Shown one piece after another: positions 8,891-17,017 of a stretch of 64,000 bases of DNA. The stretch spans positions 62,001 through 126,000 of the forward strand of contig NZ_JBIWDK010000002.1 of NCBI RefSeq assembly GCF_044761985.1, given 5' to 3'. The notes below the pieces were generated by a model, which was not told where the DNA came from, did not search any database, and saw only the letters and a program-made list of their open reading frames with translations. Source of the DNA: Peribacillus sp044761985 (lineage in GTDB: Bacteria; Bacillota; Bacilli; Bacillales; DSM-1321). Each line of letters begins with the position of its first letter. The stretch's first letter is position 1. Both the position numbers and the translations under genes were made by a program.

Positions 8891-10414
8891 TTAACGGTGT
8901 TTTTTCACTGTTGCAGGTTTAGGCGCCTTTCTAAAGTCCTTACGCAGCGTTTTATAAAAGGCAGCCATGATGAGTATCAGTATGATCGTGAATGGCAAGG
9001 CCGAAACGACTGATGCAGACTGTAATCCGGTCAATCCACTCGATAAGAGAAGGACCAAGGCAATTGCCCCCATCAGGACGCCCCAAATCACTCTGACGAG
9101 CACTGGAGGGTTCAAGCTACCATTCGTCGACATCGAGCTTAAGATAAAAACGGCTGAATCGACTGATGTCACAAGGAAAGTCAGGATTAAAATCAAGACG
9201 AAAACCGTGACGACACCTGTGAAGGGAAGTCCTTTAAGCATGGTAAAAAGGGCACTCGTTATATCATTATTCACAGCTGTTGCAATTTGCGTCCCTTCAA
9301 ACAAGTCCATATGAAGGGCTGTACCACCAAATATGGCAATCCAGACTAACGCGATGACTGGTGGTGCGACCATCACACCTATGATAAATTCACGGATGGT
9401 GCGCCCCCTCGAAACGCGGGCGATGAATGATCCGACGAACGGCGACCAGGCAATCGCCCAAGCCCAGTAGAAGATTGTCCATTGATAGACCCAAGGATTG
9501 CCCGTATATGGATTCAACCTTAGACTATACGATACGAAATTAGAGATATAATCACTAATCCCCACAATGAATGTATCCAGGATAAATTGGGTCGGCCCCG
9601 TAATGAAGATGAACAGCATGATCACGAATACCGCAAATAAGTTATAGTTACTTAACCATTTCATCCCTTTGTTCAAACCCGTGATGGCAGAAGTTAAAAA
9701 AAGGGCTGTCATCGCGATTACGATGATAATCTTGATCCAGTTTGCATCCGGCACATTATAGGCGAAACGCAAACCACCATCTATCTGCATGATGCCTAAT
9801 CCCAATGAAGTGGCAACACCCATGATCGTTGCGGTGATGGCAAGGATATCAATGATTTTTTTTGTTGGTTTCACATGCCGTCCCTTCCCGATTACAGGAG
9901 AAAGCGTGGTTGAAACCAGACCGTTTTCCTTTTTCCGGAACTGAAAATAAGCCATGGCAAGTCCCACGATTGCGAATATGGACCATTGACTGACGCCATA
10001 ATGAAAGAAGGAATACCCCATTGCCAATCGGGCGCTTTCTGTCGTTAATGGTTCGACGTCTTTGTATGGTGGCGTAAAGAAGTGGGTCATCGGTTCTCCT
10101 ATCCCGTAGAATACTAAAGCAATGCCAAACCCACAGGAAAATAACATGCCAATCCATGTGAACATAGGGAATTCCGGACGTTCATCATCCCCGCCCAAAC
10201 GAATTTTTCCGTATTTGCTAAAAACGAGATAAATCAGGAAAACAACGAATAAGAAGACAGCGGCCAAAAATAGCCAGCCAAAAGAAGATGTAGTAAATGC
10301 TAGAGCGGCATTGGCCCCTTTCGCAAAAGTGTTAGGAACCATCGCTCCTATAATGACAACTAACGATACAATCATAGCAGAAATCCAAAAAACGCTGTTT
10401 AATTTTAAACGCAT
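8891..10414 (-). CDS. BCCT family betaine/choline/carnitine transporter (OpuD/BetL-like)
   Basis: The protein is about 507 residues with twelve membrane segments. The BCCT signature WTIFYWAWAIAWSPFVGSFI followed by ARVSRGRTIREF lies near residue 320, and the aromatic-rich GVSQWSIFAIVGL segment lies in the first half. These build the tryptophan box that binds trimethylammonium compounds. The family imports glycine betaine or choline with Na+ for osmoprotection. I start at the ATG at 10414, preceded by AAAGGAAGAATCG; an upstream in-frame start at 10438 would add eight residues without a ribosome binding site. It is monocistronic with a terminator. Confidence 0.92.
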   Translation of the reverse strand: MRLKLNSVFWISAMIVSLVVIIGAMVPNTFAKGANAALAFTTSSFGWLFLAAVFLFVVFLIYLVFSKYGKIRLGGDDERPEFPMFTWIGMLFSCGFGIALVFYGIGEPMTHFFTPPYKDVEPLTTESARLAMGYSFFHYGVSQWSIFAIVGLAMAYFQFRKKENGLVSTTLSPVIGKGRHVKPTKKIIDILAITATIMGVATSLGLGIMQIDGGLRFAYNVPDANWIKIIIVIAMTALFLTSAITGLNKGMKWLSNYNLFAVFVIMLFIFITGPTQFILDTFIVGISDYISNFVSYSLRLNPYTGNPWVYQWTIFYWAWAIAWSPFVGSFIARVSRGRTIREFIIGVMVAPPVIALVWIAIFGGTALHMDLFEGTQIATAVNNDITSALFTMLKGLPFTGVVTVFVLILILTFLVTSVDSAVFILSSMSTNGSLNPPVLVRVIWGVLMGAIALVLLLSSGLTGLQSASVVSALPFTIILILIMAAFYKTLRKDFRKAPKPATVKKHR

Positions 10415-10737
10415 CGATTCTTCCTTTCTAAGGTGCATGGTTTTTTATTGAAATGGGTTATGTTATACAAATGGTCATTCGAGGGGAAAGAATTGAATTA
10501 GATAAAAACAAGAAGATAAAAAAGGAGCTTGCCTATTCATGAATAAACGCTAACCTGTGCTGCTTATTTCATTTTCTTTAAATCACGGAATGCTGGAATC
10601 CAAAAATCTTCTACGTCCCTTTAACAAAATCAATTCTTTAATATAGCTACCATTTCTAACCGGCTTTTTGAAAACATATCAGTCTAAATTTCTATATACC
10701 CCATTTTTCACATGATAATCATAAAATTTGGCCATAC
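10415..10737. other. Intergenic region upstream of the BCCT gene
   Basis: No gene is supported here. There is a good ribosome binding site (AAGGAG, near 10530) ahead of a four-codon frame ending in TAA, probably chance. The BCCT promoter must lie at the left end, but no clear hexamer pair stands out. Confidence 0.5.
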
Positions 10738-10776
10738 AAAAAAGGAACTGGAAATGTGGGTACATTCACCAGTTCC
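10738..10776 (-). terminator. Rho-independent terminator
   Basis: On the minus strand GGAACTGG pairs with CCAGTTCC, extended imperfectly by GAATG/CATTT, and is followed by TTTTTTTG. It ends the GNAT-DinB transcript. Confidence 0.75.
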
Positions 10777-10786
10777 CCCTTTATCC

Positions 10787-11245
10787 TTATAAATGACGGT
10801 CAATCAAACTGGCGGAGACCGGTTGGATGCCCATCTCCCTCGACCAAATCGACAGCTGACCGATATGATGGATTTCGTGGGCAATCAGGTGCCTTAATAC
10901 CTTGCCCTTTTCATAACTCCCTTCCATCCATGGTGCCTCTATACATTCAAACTCCATGGCAGGTGACCACGTCTCCAAGAACTCTTTCACTTCCGGATGA
11001 TACCTTGCGGATAAGTCCTGAATCGCTTCAACTGTATGAAAGGAATCCAAATCTATCTCGAGATCCGGCTTTCCCTGCATGGCCCTGATCCAACTATTTT
11101 CGACATCGATGACATGGGCGAGCGTCTTCAATATTTGGCCCATCCCCCCGTTTCTCTTCCTTAGTAGTTCATCAGAATGGAGTTCGTGACACCAACGAAA
11201 CCACTCGCTTCTTACTTGCCAGTTATAGCTAAAAAGTGTAAGCAG
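10787..11245 (-). CDS. DinB family protein with apparent CTG start
   Basis: DinB/YfiT-type four-helix proteins are putative metal-dependent enzymes, some thiol transferases. From the first ATG (11143) only 118 residues would be made and helix 1 would be missing. Upstream in the same frame the sequence encodes TLFSYNWQVRSEWFRWCHEL, the usual DinB N-terminus, and no ATG, GTG or TTG occurs in that stretch. A CTG at 11245 sits eight bases after AAAGGAG and gives 152 residues, the normal family length. His residues in KTLAHVIDVE and LIAHEIHHIGQ fit the three-His metal site. It lies 49 bases downstream of the GNAT gene and is likely cotranscribed. The alternative is a lesion of the true start codon. 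Confidence 0.75.
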   Translation of the reverse strand: MLTLFSYNWQVRSEWFRWCHELHSDELLRKRNGGMGQILKTLAHVIDVENSWIRAMQGKPDLEIDLDSFHTVEAIQDLSARYHPEVKEFLETWSPAMEFECIEAPWMEGSYEKGKVLRHLIAHEIHHIGQLSIWSREMGIQPVSASLIDRHL

Positions 11246-11294
11246 ACCATCATCTCCTTTACCTAAAAGCTCGAACGCCTCCTATTTAGAGAAC

Positions 11295-12143
11295 TCATAG
11301 ATGAGCGGATCGAGCCTCCCTGTTCTCTTCCTTATACCGATAATAATCCTGCCGCTGTATCGTCTTGAACCCACATGATTCATAGAGCCTGAGGGCATGG
11401 GCGTTCGTCGCTTCCACTTCCAAAAAGATATCATAGCCCAGACCATGCTGTTTTGCCACTATCTTTTTCAACACCTTTTTGCCAATGCCTTTCCCCTGGT
11501 ATTCCGGAAAAATAGAAAACCCGTAAATCCATGCTTCCCCTTCACTATGATCGACACGGATCTTGCCGACGGTCTTCCCATCTGTCTCGATCATCAAGGT
11601 CTTCAATGTATGTTCAAACTGAATGCGCTGATAATATTCCCTCGCTTCCTTCTCCAGAAATTGAAAACACTGAATGTCCAACTGAATCTCCGTTTCTGCA
11701 TCCATTTCTCGTGAAGGGCGAATGACAATATCTTCATAGTCTGACAGTTCGGTAGGCGTCCATTTCATTTGGTACTCCGAGAAAGAAAATTCACAAGGAA
11801 GCCGTTTCAAAAACTCCTTCCCCGATTGTGATGGTCCTGGAGTGTTCAGGATGATCTCTCTGGCCTCCCTTCCCAACGCAGCATCCAATGCTTCATTCAC
11901 CAGTTTAGTGAAAATCCTCCGCCTCCGGAACTCCGGGTGAACCATGCCACACATCTCCAATTTACTTCCGAAGTCATATAACCCCACAAACCCGACAAGC
12001 TGTCCTTTTTCGTAATGAAGAAAATCATTTTGCATGATGCCATTCCGGCTCCGGAGTGTATCCCAATTCAGCTTCAATGTAAAATCTCCTTGTTCACTTT
12101 CTTGTTGTAAGCATTCAAGGTCCCTTAGTTGTTTTTTATTCAA
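11295..12143 (-). CDS. Tandem GNAT N-acetyltransferase
   Basis: The protein of about 282 residues contains two GNAT folds. The first (about 25-120) is degenerate, with the acetyl-CoA loop region HPEFRRRRIFTKLV. The second (about 145-265) has a good motif A, PEYQGKGIGKKVLKKI, followed by ATNAHALRLYESCGF. Such doubles acetylate small molecules or protein N-termini; the substrate is unknown. I prefer the TTG at 12143 because a GGGGGG stretch lies at suitable distance, but an ATG at 12167 adding eight residues is possible. It is the first gene of a two-gene unit with DinB. Confidence 0.8.
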   Translation of the reverse strand: MNKKQLRDLECLQQESEQGDFTLKLNWDTLRSRNGIMQNDFLHYEKGQLVGFVGLYDFGSKLEMCGMVHPEFRRRRIFTKLVNEALDAALGREAREIILNTPGPSQSGKEFLKRLPCEFSFSEYQMKWTPTELSDYEDIVIRPSREMDAETEIQLDIQCFQFLEKEAREYYQRIQFEHTLKTLMIETDGKTVGKIRVDHSEGEAWIYGFSIFPEYQGKGIGKKVLKKIVAKQHGLGYDIFLEVEATNAHALRLYESCGFKTIQRQDYYRYKEENREARSAHL

Positions 12144-12167
12144 AATAGTTCGCCCCCCATCCTTCAT

Positions 12168-12539
12168 TCCATTTTATTCCTATTCGATAAAAAATACAGC
12201 ATCCTCAAATGGATTGCTGCATTTTTTTTCATATCTTATAAAAATGTTGTTTTTTCAAAAGTATTTTCACTTTACTCTATAAAACTAAAAACGTATGGGA
12301 GGGGGATTTCCACTAATTCTAAGGACCGATGCATTATATCAATAAAATGATTCTATTTGAGGATTATTTTTTCCATTTTTTGTGTTATATTCCAAGCTAG
12401 GGGAACATAATATCCTATTCGGGCAAAATATGAATAGAAGGAAATAGGCTTCGTCACCTCATGTTCAATCAGATTTTGGATCCGATTGAATATAGGATCC
12501 AAAATCCATTTTTCAACCTAGCCCCTCGTTACCCTTATG
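12168..12539. other. Intergenic region with inverted repeat
   Basis: This stretch has no supported gene. It holds a hairpin near 12203-12223 with T or A runs on both sides, a possible terminator, and a perfect 12-bp inverted repeat at 12472-12506. The GNAT promoter should lie near 12170-12350, but no clear match was found. Confidence 0.45.
12472..12506. repeat. Perfect 12-bp inverted repeat
   Basis: GATTTTGGATCC and GGATCCAAAATC are separated by 11 bases. On the plus strand CATTTTTC follows, on the minus strand no T run. It lies just past the end of yvrJ, so it may be a weak terminator or a protein-binding palindrome. Confidence 0.7.
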
Positions 12540-12701
12540 TCAACTTCTCTTTTTATGGCCAGTTTTCTTTAGGTTTTCTACTTCTACAGTTAGTTCGTTT
12601 AGTTTTTTTCCGAAGCGGAAGAGCAAAAACATTGAAACGACGAATGGATAGCCAAAATCGCTAACTAATGATACCCACACAGTAGCATCCTCAATCATCA
12701 T
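12540..12701 (-). CDS. yvrJ: YvrJ family small membrane protein
   Basis: The 53-residue protein begins MMIEDATVWVSLVSDFGYPF, then a hydrophobic segment VVSMFLLFRFGKKL and a short charged tail. This is the YvrJ family pattern: one membrane helix preceded by a short acidic start. In B. subtilis yvrJ is cotranscribed with oxdC and controlled by SigO/RsoA. Here it is divergent from a SigO/RsoA-like pair, which supports the assignment. GGGGTG lies six bases before the chosen ATG. Its molecular function is unknown. Confidence 0.8.
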   Translation of the reverse strand: MMIEDATVWVSLVSDFGYPFVVSMFLLFRFGKKLNELTVEVENLKKTGHKKRS

Positions 12702-12787
12702 CCTCTTCACCCCTTTTCTTGTATCTATTAAGTAAAGTGAATAATGTCCGAGCAAAATCAATCTAGCACTATCGGTTTATAGCAAAA

Positions 12788-12801
12788 AGAACAAATGTTC
12801 G
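12788..12801. promoter_or_regulatory. LexA (SOS) box-like palindrome
   Basis: AGAACAAATGTTCG matches the Bacillus SOS consensus CGAACRNRYGTTYC at 12 of 14 positions, including GAAC-N4-GTTC. It ends two bases before a TATAAT at 12804-12809 that probably serves the sigma-factor gene, which is where a repressor would block transcription. Binding is not shown. Confidence 0.45.
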
Positions 12802-12803
12802 TA

Positions 12804-12809
12804 TATAAT
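12804..12809 (+). promoter_or_regulatory. Candidate -10 box of the sigma operon
   Basis: A perfect TATAAT lies 49 bases before the ATG. No good -35 hexamer is found 17 bases upstream, so activation or another sigma factor, possibly autoregulation, is conceivable. Confidence 0.4.
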
Positions 12810-12858
12810 TGATTTATTCCCCTTGTCCATCACTTTAGAACTTAAGGAGGGATAATAA

Positions 12859-13479
12859 ATGAACAAGTTAACGGCCCATTTCTTTTCTTATTCACTTGAT
12901 GTGTTACATCAGAGATATGCTTCATTCTTTGATCAACCCATCATCCAGGTTTTTTTACAAAATCCTGAACATTTGAAGATTTTCACGGATACGCTTGAAT
13001 CCCCTTCTACCAACAATCTTTGTCATCTCAACGAGACATTCCAAATTTTCTATTACAGGGCCAAGGTGTACAAATACTTATGCTCTTTAATTTACTTTTT
13101 CTCAGTTGATTATGATAAAAGGGCGCGAAAGCAACGGGAACGCTATCGAATGGATCTCGACATGACCTCGGATAGCGGCGGTATCATCGACCGAATCGGA
13201 AATGTAGATGTTCAACTTGAAAAGATGGGGGAAACCGGCGACCTTTCTTCCCACATTAGTGATGAACAACTGGTGAATGCGCTACAAAAACTAACGCCCA
13301 AACAAAATAGGGTACTTACGATGGTCTATTCCTACGGCCTAACCAACAAAGAAATCGCAGCTTATTTCAAAGAATCACCACAGAATATTTCGAGCATTCG
13401 CAAACAGGGACTCGAAAAACTGCGAAAACACTATTTGAATGAGATTTATGTTAGGAAGGAGAACAGGTACTGTGGATAA
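12859..13479 (+). CDS. sigO: Sigma-70 family factor, SigO (YvrI)-like
   Basis: This 206-residue protein has a helix-turn-helix region 4 at about 134-195: DEQLVNALQKLTPKQNRVLT, then GLTNKEIAAYFKESPQNISS and a basic end. The N-terminal half lacks a complete region 2; only YYRAKVYKYLCSLIYFFSVD resembles part of it. The overlapping downstream gene supplies a region-2-like helix. This matches the B. subtilis SigO-RsoA arrangement, in which two proteins act together as one sigma factor, there for acid-induced oxdC-yvrJ. AAGGAGGG precedes the ATG. The divergent yvrJ strengthens the call. Target genes here other than yvrJ are unknown. Confidence 0.75.
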   Translation: MNKLTAHFFSYSLDVLHQRYASFFDQPIIQVFLQNPEHLKIFTDTLESPSTNNLCHLNETFQIFYYRAKVYKYLCSLIYFFSVDYDKRARKQRERYRMDLDMTSDSGGIIDRIGNVDVQLEKMGETGDLSSHISDEQLVNALQKLTPKQNRVLTMVYSYGLTNKEIAAYFKESPQNISSIRKQGLEKLRKHYLNEIYVRKENRYCG

Positions 13480-13690
13480 CAAACTATCAAAGAAAGAATT
13501 GATGGAAATGATTGATTCTTTAGACCCCAAAATAAAAAAGTCCTTAAAGAATACACACCATCAGGACAGAAAAGACCTGGAACAAGAGATAAAGCTCAAA
13601 ATCATAGAATCCTATGAAAAAATTGCAGCCATCGAAGCTCCCAACTTCGAGGAATTCCTGACAGAATTCTTGAACAAACAGAAACGGTAA
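13472..13690 (+). CDS. rsoA: RsoA-like co-sigma factor
   Basis: The frame starts at a GTG overlapping the stop of the sigma gene (GTGGATAA), with AAGGAG ten bases upstream, and gives 72 residues. The segment HHQDRKDLEQEIKLKIIESY resembles the region 2.1-2.2 helix of sigma factors (the RxDLxQEI pattern). Size, position and stop-start overlap match B. subtilis rsoA (yvrHa), whose product pairs with SigO to recruit RNA polymerase. The overlap suggests translational coupling and equal amounts of the two proteins. Sequence identity with RsoA was not measured, so the name rests on context plus pattern. Confidence 0.65.
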   Translation: MDNKLSKKELMEMIDSLDPKIKKSLKNTHHQDRKDLEQEIKLKIIESYEKIAAIEAPNFEEFLTEFLNKQKR

Positions 13691-13691
13691 G

Positions 13692-13734
13692 GAGTGCCAA
13701 GTTCAGCTCTTGCTGGGCTTGGGGCTCTTTTTTT
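13692..13734 (+). terminator. Rho-independent terminator of the sigma operon
   Basis: GAG, CCAAG and AGC pair with GCT, CTTGG and CTC in an interrupted long stem around TCTT. TTTTTTT follows two bases after the rsoA-like stop codon. Confidence 0.8.
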
Positions 13735-13767
13735 ATGTGGCTTTCCGTCCAAGCCTTTTTCAAGGAC

Positions 13768-13800
13768 AAAAAGGACCTCACTTCATAGCAAGTGAGGTCC
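13768..13800 (-). terminator. Rho-independent terminator
   Basis: On the minus strand GGACCTCACTT pairs with AAGTGAGGTCC around seven bases and is followed by TTTTTG. It ends the acylase gene. Confidence 0.85.
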
Positions 13801-13806
13801 CTTCTC

Positions 13807-16179
13807 CTATTCAGGCTTCAATGTCAGCGTATCGCCTTTTGGTTTATCTAGCCTGGTTTTGTGATACGTCCCATCCGCCCAATCTTCGAGCTGGTCATGA
13901 TACCATTTACTTTTGACATGTCCGGATTGCCCAGGACCGACGAGGTGATAAGCTTGATTCATATCGGAAAGATCCATGACAAACCTCCAGGACCCGCCAT
14001 GATTGACGGTACCGTCGTCAAGAAATGCAGCGGCCTGGACAGTGACACTGCTCCCGCCAACCGGAATCCCTCCTTCCCCGTTAAACAAATAGTTCAATGG
14101 GGAAACGCTTGAAAGCGGATGGTCGAAGCGGACTTGGTGGTACTCTCCCCACTCCCAATCGGTTAGGTCACTTCCTTGCGTTTTCTCCAATTCTTTCAAT
14201 GTCTCCTGTAATGACTTCGCCAATACCTGCTCAAGTCCCCCTGCTTCTTGGATCCATGGACCTGGCTTTCCGCTCAGGGCCTCCCGCAGCAATTCATCAA
14301 TCGCCGATTTCCTTCCATTAAAAAGCTTAAGGGTTTCCTCTGGAATTTCATCCGTCAGCAGGACATCCCCGATTTTTTTCATCCACACATTGAAGATCAT
14401 CGGTGCAGCGGCATCTGCAGAATCTATCTGATTCCATTTTTGTAGAATTTCTAACGCCTTTTGTTCCTGCTTTCCTGATGGCCCGTTTAAGATCGTTAAA
14501 AATTGCGGGACAAATTCTCTCGCCTGCAAATTCACCTGATCCATCTGCAGACTTTGCATATCCCCTGCAGTCAGTTTCTTATTCGCTTCCAAGAACTCCT
14601 GAATCCTCATCTGACGATAGGGCTGTGCCCAGTTATTACTGATGTGGTACGGATAATCATCTGAAATGACCTTGTTATTCGCGGTCGAGATGAATCCCTC
14701 TTTTGGATTGATCGTTTTTGGAAGTTCATCGAAAGGAATATAGCTTTTCCATTCATATTCATCCGTCCACCCTGGCACCGGCAACATGCTATCCCCTTTT
14801 TTACGGATTGGAATCTTCCCGTTCGCCTTATACGCTATCGTCCCATCGTTGGAGGCGAAAACGAAATTCTGTGCAGGCGTTTCGAATTTCAAAAGAGCCT
14901 TTTCGAATTCATTCCAATTCTTTGCCTTATTCATATTCAAAACCGCTTCCAGTTCTGCTGACGGATCTAGTGCCGTCCACCTTAATGCCAGGACCGTATC
15001 TTTCCCACTTTTACCGGCGAATTCAGAAACGACCGGGCCATGACGTGTAATGGTCACCTGGTAATCAATCGTCTTACCGTCTTTCACCTTGATCGGTTCA
15101 TCGATTATTTTGGCCTTTTCCCATTTCTCCTTATAAGCAAATTCATTCTCGTTCTTTGGGTTCCTCTTCTCAATATACAGATCCTGAACATCCGGACCCG
15201 TATTCGTCACACCCCAGGCAACGTTTTCGTTATGACCCAATATGATGCCAGGAATTCCTGCAAAAATGACCCCACTCACATTGACGGTCGGTGCCTTCAG
15301 ATGCATTTGGTACCAAACCGAGGGAGTGGCGAGTCCAAGATGGGGATCGTCGGCTAAAAGCGGCTTTCCCGTATCCGTCTTTTCACCGGAGACCACCCAG
15401 TTATTACTGCCATTGAATTCATAAGGTATGACGGCACCAGCAAAGCTCTTCTCAATGTCCAGCTCTTCCTTGCCGATGATATAAGGTGCATCCTTTGGAT
15501 AATCCGGGAATAAGTCATAGGCCTTTTCCTTTGGGAACGTTTGGAGTAAGTACTGTCTGAATGCCTGATCTTCCCAGTTCCCGCCTAGATCAAACGCCAT
15601 ATACTTCCCAATCGTCAATGAATCCACAGGTGTCCAGGGTTTCGGCTCATAGCCAAGCAAAGTGAACTCGACCGGCCATTTTCCATTATCCTTCAATTCG
15701 TCGATATAGAGATTCACACCTTCAGCGAATACATCCAATGCTGCTTTCCCCTCACTTGAGTAGCCAGCGTAAGAAGATTCGGCAGCCCGCCTTAACCCAA
15801 GCGTTCGAAAGTATTTATCATTTTTCACGGTCTTCTCACCAATCACTTCACTTAATTCCCCGGATGCCTGACGCCTGCTTAGGTCCATCTGAAACAAACG
15901 GTCCTGCGCCTGAATATACCCTTGAGCCAAATACAGATCATGTTCATTATCAGCCGTAATATGTGGAACCCCACTCGAATCACGTATCACTGTAACCGGT
16001 TTCAAAAGAGCAGGCAATAATAAATCCCCCTTCGTTTCAGGAAGCGACCTTGATAAGAATACATTTGCCGCAATCACGGCTATCACTATAAGCAAGAGCA
16101 GTGATACAAAAACCCAAAGGACACGTCTTTTCCATTTTCTTTTTGGTTTTGGCTTTGACTGAGGTAGGACTGCTTCCAT
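13807..16179 (-). CDS. Penicillin acylase family N-terminal-nucleophile hydrolase
   Basis: The 790-residue protein has a basic start, a membrane anchor (about 20-45) and the penicillin amidase fold. The conserved NGSNNWVVSG holds the catalytic Ser at about residue 255, which becomes the N-terminus of the beta chain after self-cleavage. LLADDPHLGL and GHNENVAWGVTNTGPDVQD are also family signatures. Members hydrolyse amide bonds of beta-lactams, acyl-homoserine lactones or N-acyl amino acids; the substrate here is not readable. The enzyme is probably extracytoplasmic. GGGAGATGAAACA precedes the ATG, and the gene is monocistronic. Confidence 0.9.
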   Translation of the reverse strand: MEAVLPQSKPKPKRKWKRRVLWVFVSLLLLIVIAVIAANVFLSRSLPETKGDLLLPALLKPVTVIRDSSGVPHITADNEHDLYLAQGYIQAQDRLFQMDLSRRQASGELSEVIGEKTVKNDKYFRTLGLRRAAESSYAGYSSEGKAALDVFAEGVNLYIDELKDNGKWPVEFTLLGYEPKPWTPVDSLTIGKYMAFDLGGNWEDQAFRQYLLQTFPKEKAYDLFPDYPKDAPYIIGKEELDIEKSFAGAVIPYEFNGSNNWVVSGEKTDTGKPLLADDPHLGLATPSVWYQMHLKAPTVNVSGVIFAGIPGIILGHNENVAWGVTNTGPDVQDLYIEKRNPKNENEFAYKEKWEKAKIIDEPIKVKDGKTIDYQVTITRHGPVVSEFAGKSGKDTVLALRWTALDPSAELEAVLNMNKAKNWNEFEKALLKFETPAQNFVFASNDGTIAYKANGKIPIRKKGDSMLPVPGWTDEYEWKSYIPFDELPKTINPKEGFISTANNKVISDDYPYHISNNWAQPYRQMRIQEFLEANKKLTAGDMQSLQMDQVNLQAREFVPQFLTILNGPSGKQEQKALEILQKWNQIDSADAAAPMIFNVWMKKIGDVLLTDEIPEETLKLFNGRKSAIDELLREALSGKPGPWIQEAGGLEQVLAKSLQETLKELEKTQGSDLTDWEWGEYHQVRFDHPLSSVSPLNYLFNGEGGIPVGGSSVTVQAAAFLDDGTVNHGGSWRFVMDLSDMNQAYHLVGPGQSGHVKSKWYHDQLEDWADGTYHKTRLDKPKGDTLTLKPE

Positions 16180-16251
16180 TGTTTCATCTCCCTTTTCTAA
16201 TAACTCTCTCTTTCTACTTTAAAGTATTCGCTTTCATATCCGACTTCCCTA

Positions 16252-16292
16252 CCAATCCTTTAATATTTTTCTACTTATTCTGAAAGGATTGG
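16252..16292. repeat. 10-bp inverted repeat upstream of the acylase gene
   Basis: CCAATCCTTT and AAAGGATTGG are separated by 21 bases, about 75 to 115 bases before the acylase start. It could be an operator or mRNA leader hairpin, but no known motif is recognised. Confidence 0.45.
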
Positions 16293-16350
16293 ATATATGC
16301 CTCTCCTTTTTCCTATGTACGATTAAGGAAAAATTCCTTTTGAACGCAAA

Positions 16351-16384
16351 TGAAACGCATCGATGAACCGATGCGTTTCATTTA
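16351..16384 (-). terminator. Hairpin terminator
   Basis: TGAAACGCATCG and CGATGCGTTTCA form a perfect 12-bp stem with a 6-base loop and end in TTT on either strand, immediately after the stop of the 145-residue gene. Confidence 0.7.
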
Positions 16385-16819
16385 GGCGTTAAGGTTAAGA
16401 TATTCAATCACCTTCTCCACTTCATCCGTATACAAAAGGGACTTATCAAAATCATGGACGGCTTTCGTCTCCGCTTCGAGGTAGTCATATCGGGAAATTA
16501 GATTCAAGTATCTTTTCCACTTATGTTTTTCCTGCAAAAGCCGCTTTTCCCTTTCAATATCTTCCGGAATCACTTCATTAATGATAAAGCATGGATCCGA
16601 AAGAACCGGATGATTGAATCGTTCGTTTAAGGTAATCAATTTTGCTTTATCCCATTCGACCCTGACCAGGTCCGATATGGCCCCTACATTATCGACTGAA
16701 TCAAGGATACGCTTTGATAGCGCCTCATACTCTTCATATTCGAGGCCGTTATCCGTCATGATCCCCACACTGAACCATTTTACTTGTGGATCGAGCGTGT
16801 TTTCTTGTTTGAAAGCCAC
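16382..16819 (-). CDS. Hypothetical protein, 145 aa
   Basis: I do not recognise this soluble protein. It is rich in charged residues, with a probable central helix (EDIEREKRLLQEKHKWKRYL) and a C-terminal segment KVIEYLNL. No signal peptide, membrane segment or metal motif is seen. It begins with GTG at 16819; AAAGG lies farther upstream than usual, so the start is uncertain. It is monocistronic with a strong terminator. Codon use and length support a real gene. Confidence 0.6.
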   Translation of the reverse strand: MAFKQENTLDPQVKWFSVGIMTDNGLEYEEYEALSKRILDSVDNVGAISDLVRVEWDKAKLITLNERFNHPVLSDPCFIINEVIPEDIEREKRLLQEKHKWKRYLNLISRYDYLEAETKAVHDFDKSLLYTDEVEKVIEYLNLNA

Positions 16820-16984
16820 TATTCATTCATCAACCTTTCGTCTATGTAAGTCATGTTTTCCATATATACAATTGAAGATAGCAGACACCCGTTTCTTATG
16901 CTTTTCTTTTGATCTTATCATGATTCTTCAAAGTAAAGAAATACCGGTCACTTTTGGTCAAAAACATCATCACTCTATATGCTA

Positions 16985-17017
16985 TAAAAAAAGGATCCTC
17001 ATTCATAAGGATTCCTT
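16985..17017 (-). terminator. Rho-independent terminator
   Basis: On the minus strand AAGGAATCC pairs with GGATCCTT (one bulge) around a 10-base loop, then TTTTTTT. It ends the STAS gene. Confidence 0.75.

Noticed and set aside
10520..10560. AAGGAG followed by a four-codon frame (ATG AAT AAA CGC TAA)
   Set aside because: Too short to be a leader peptide, with no attenuator-like hairpins nearby; likely chance.
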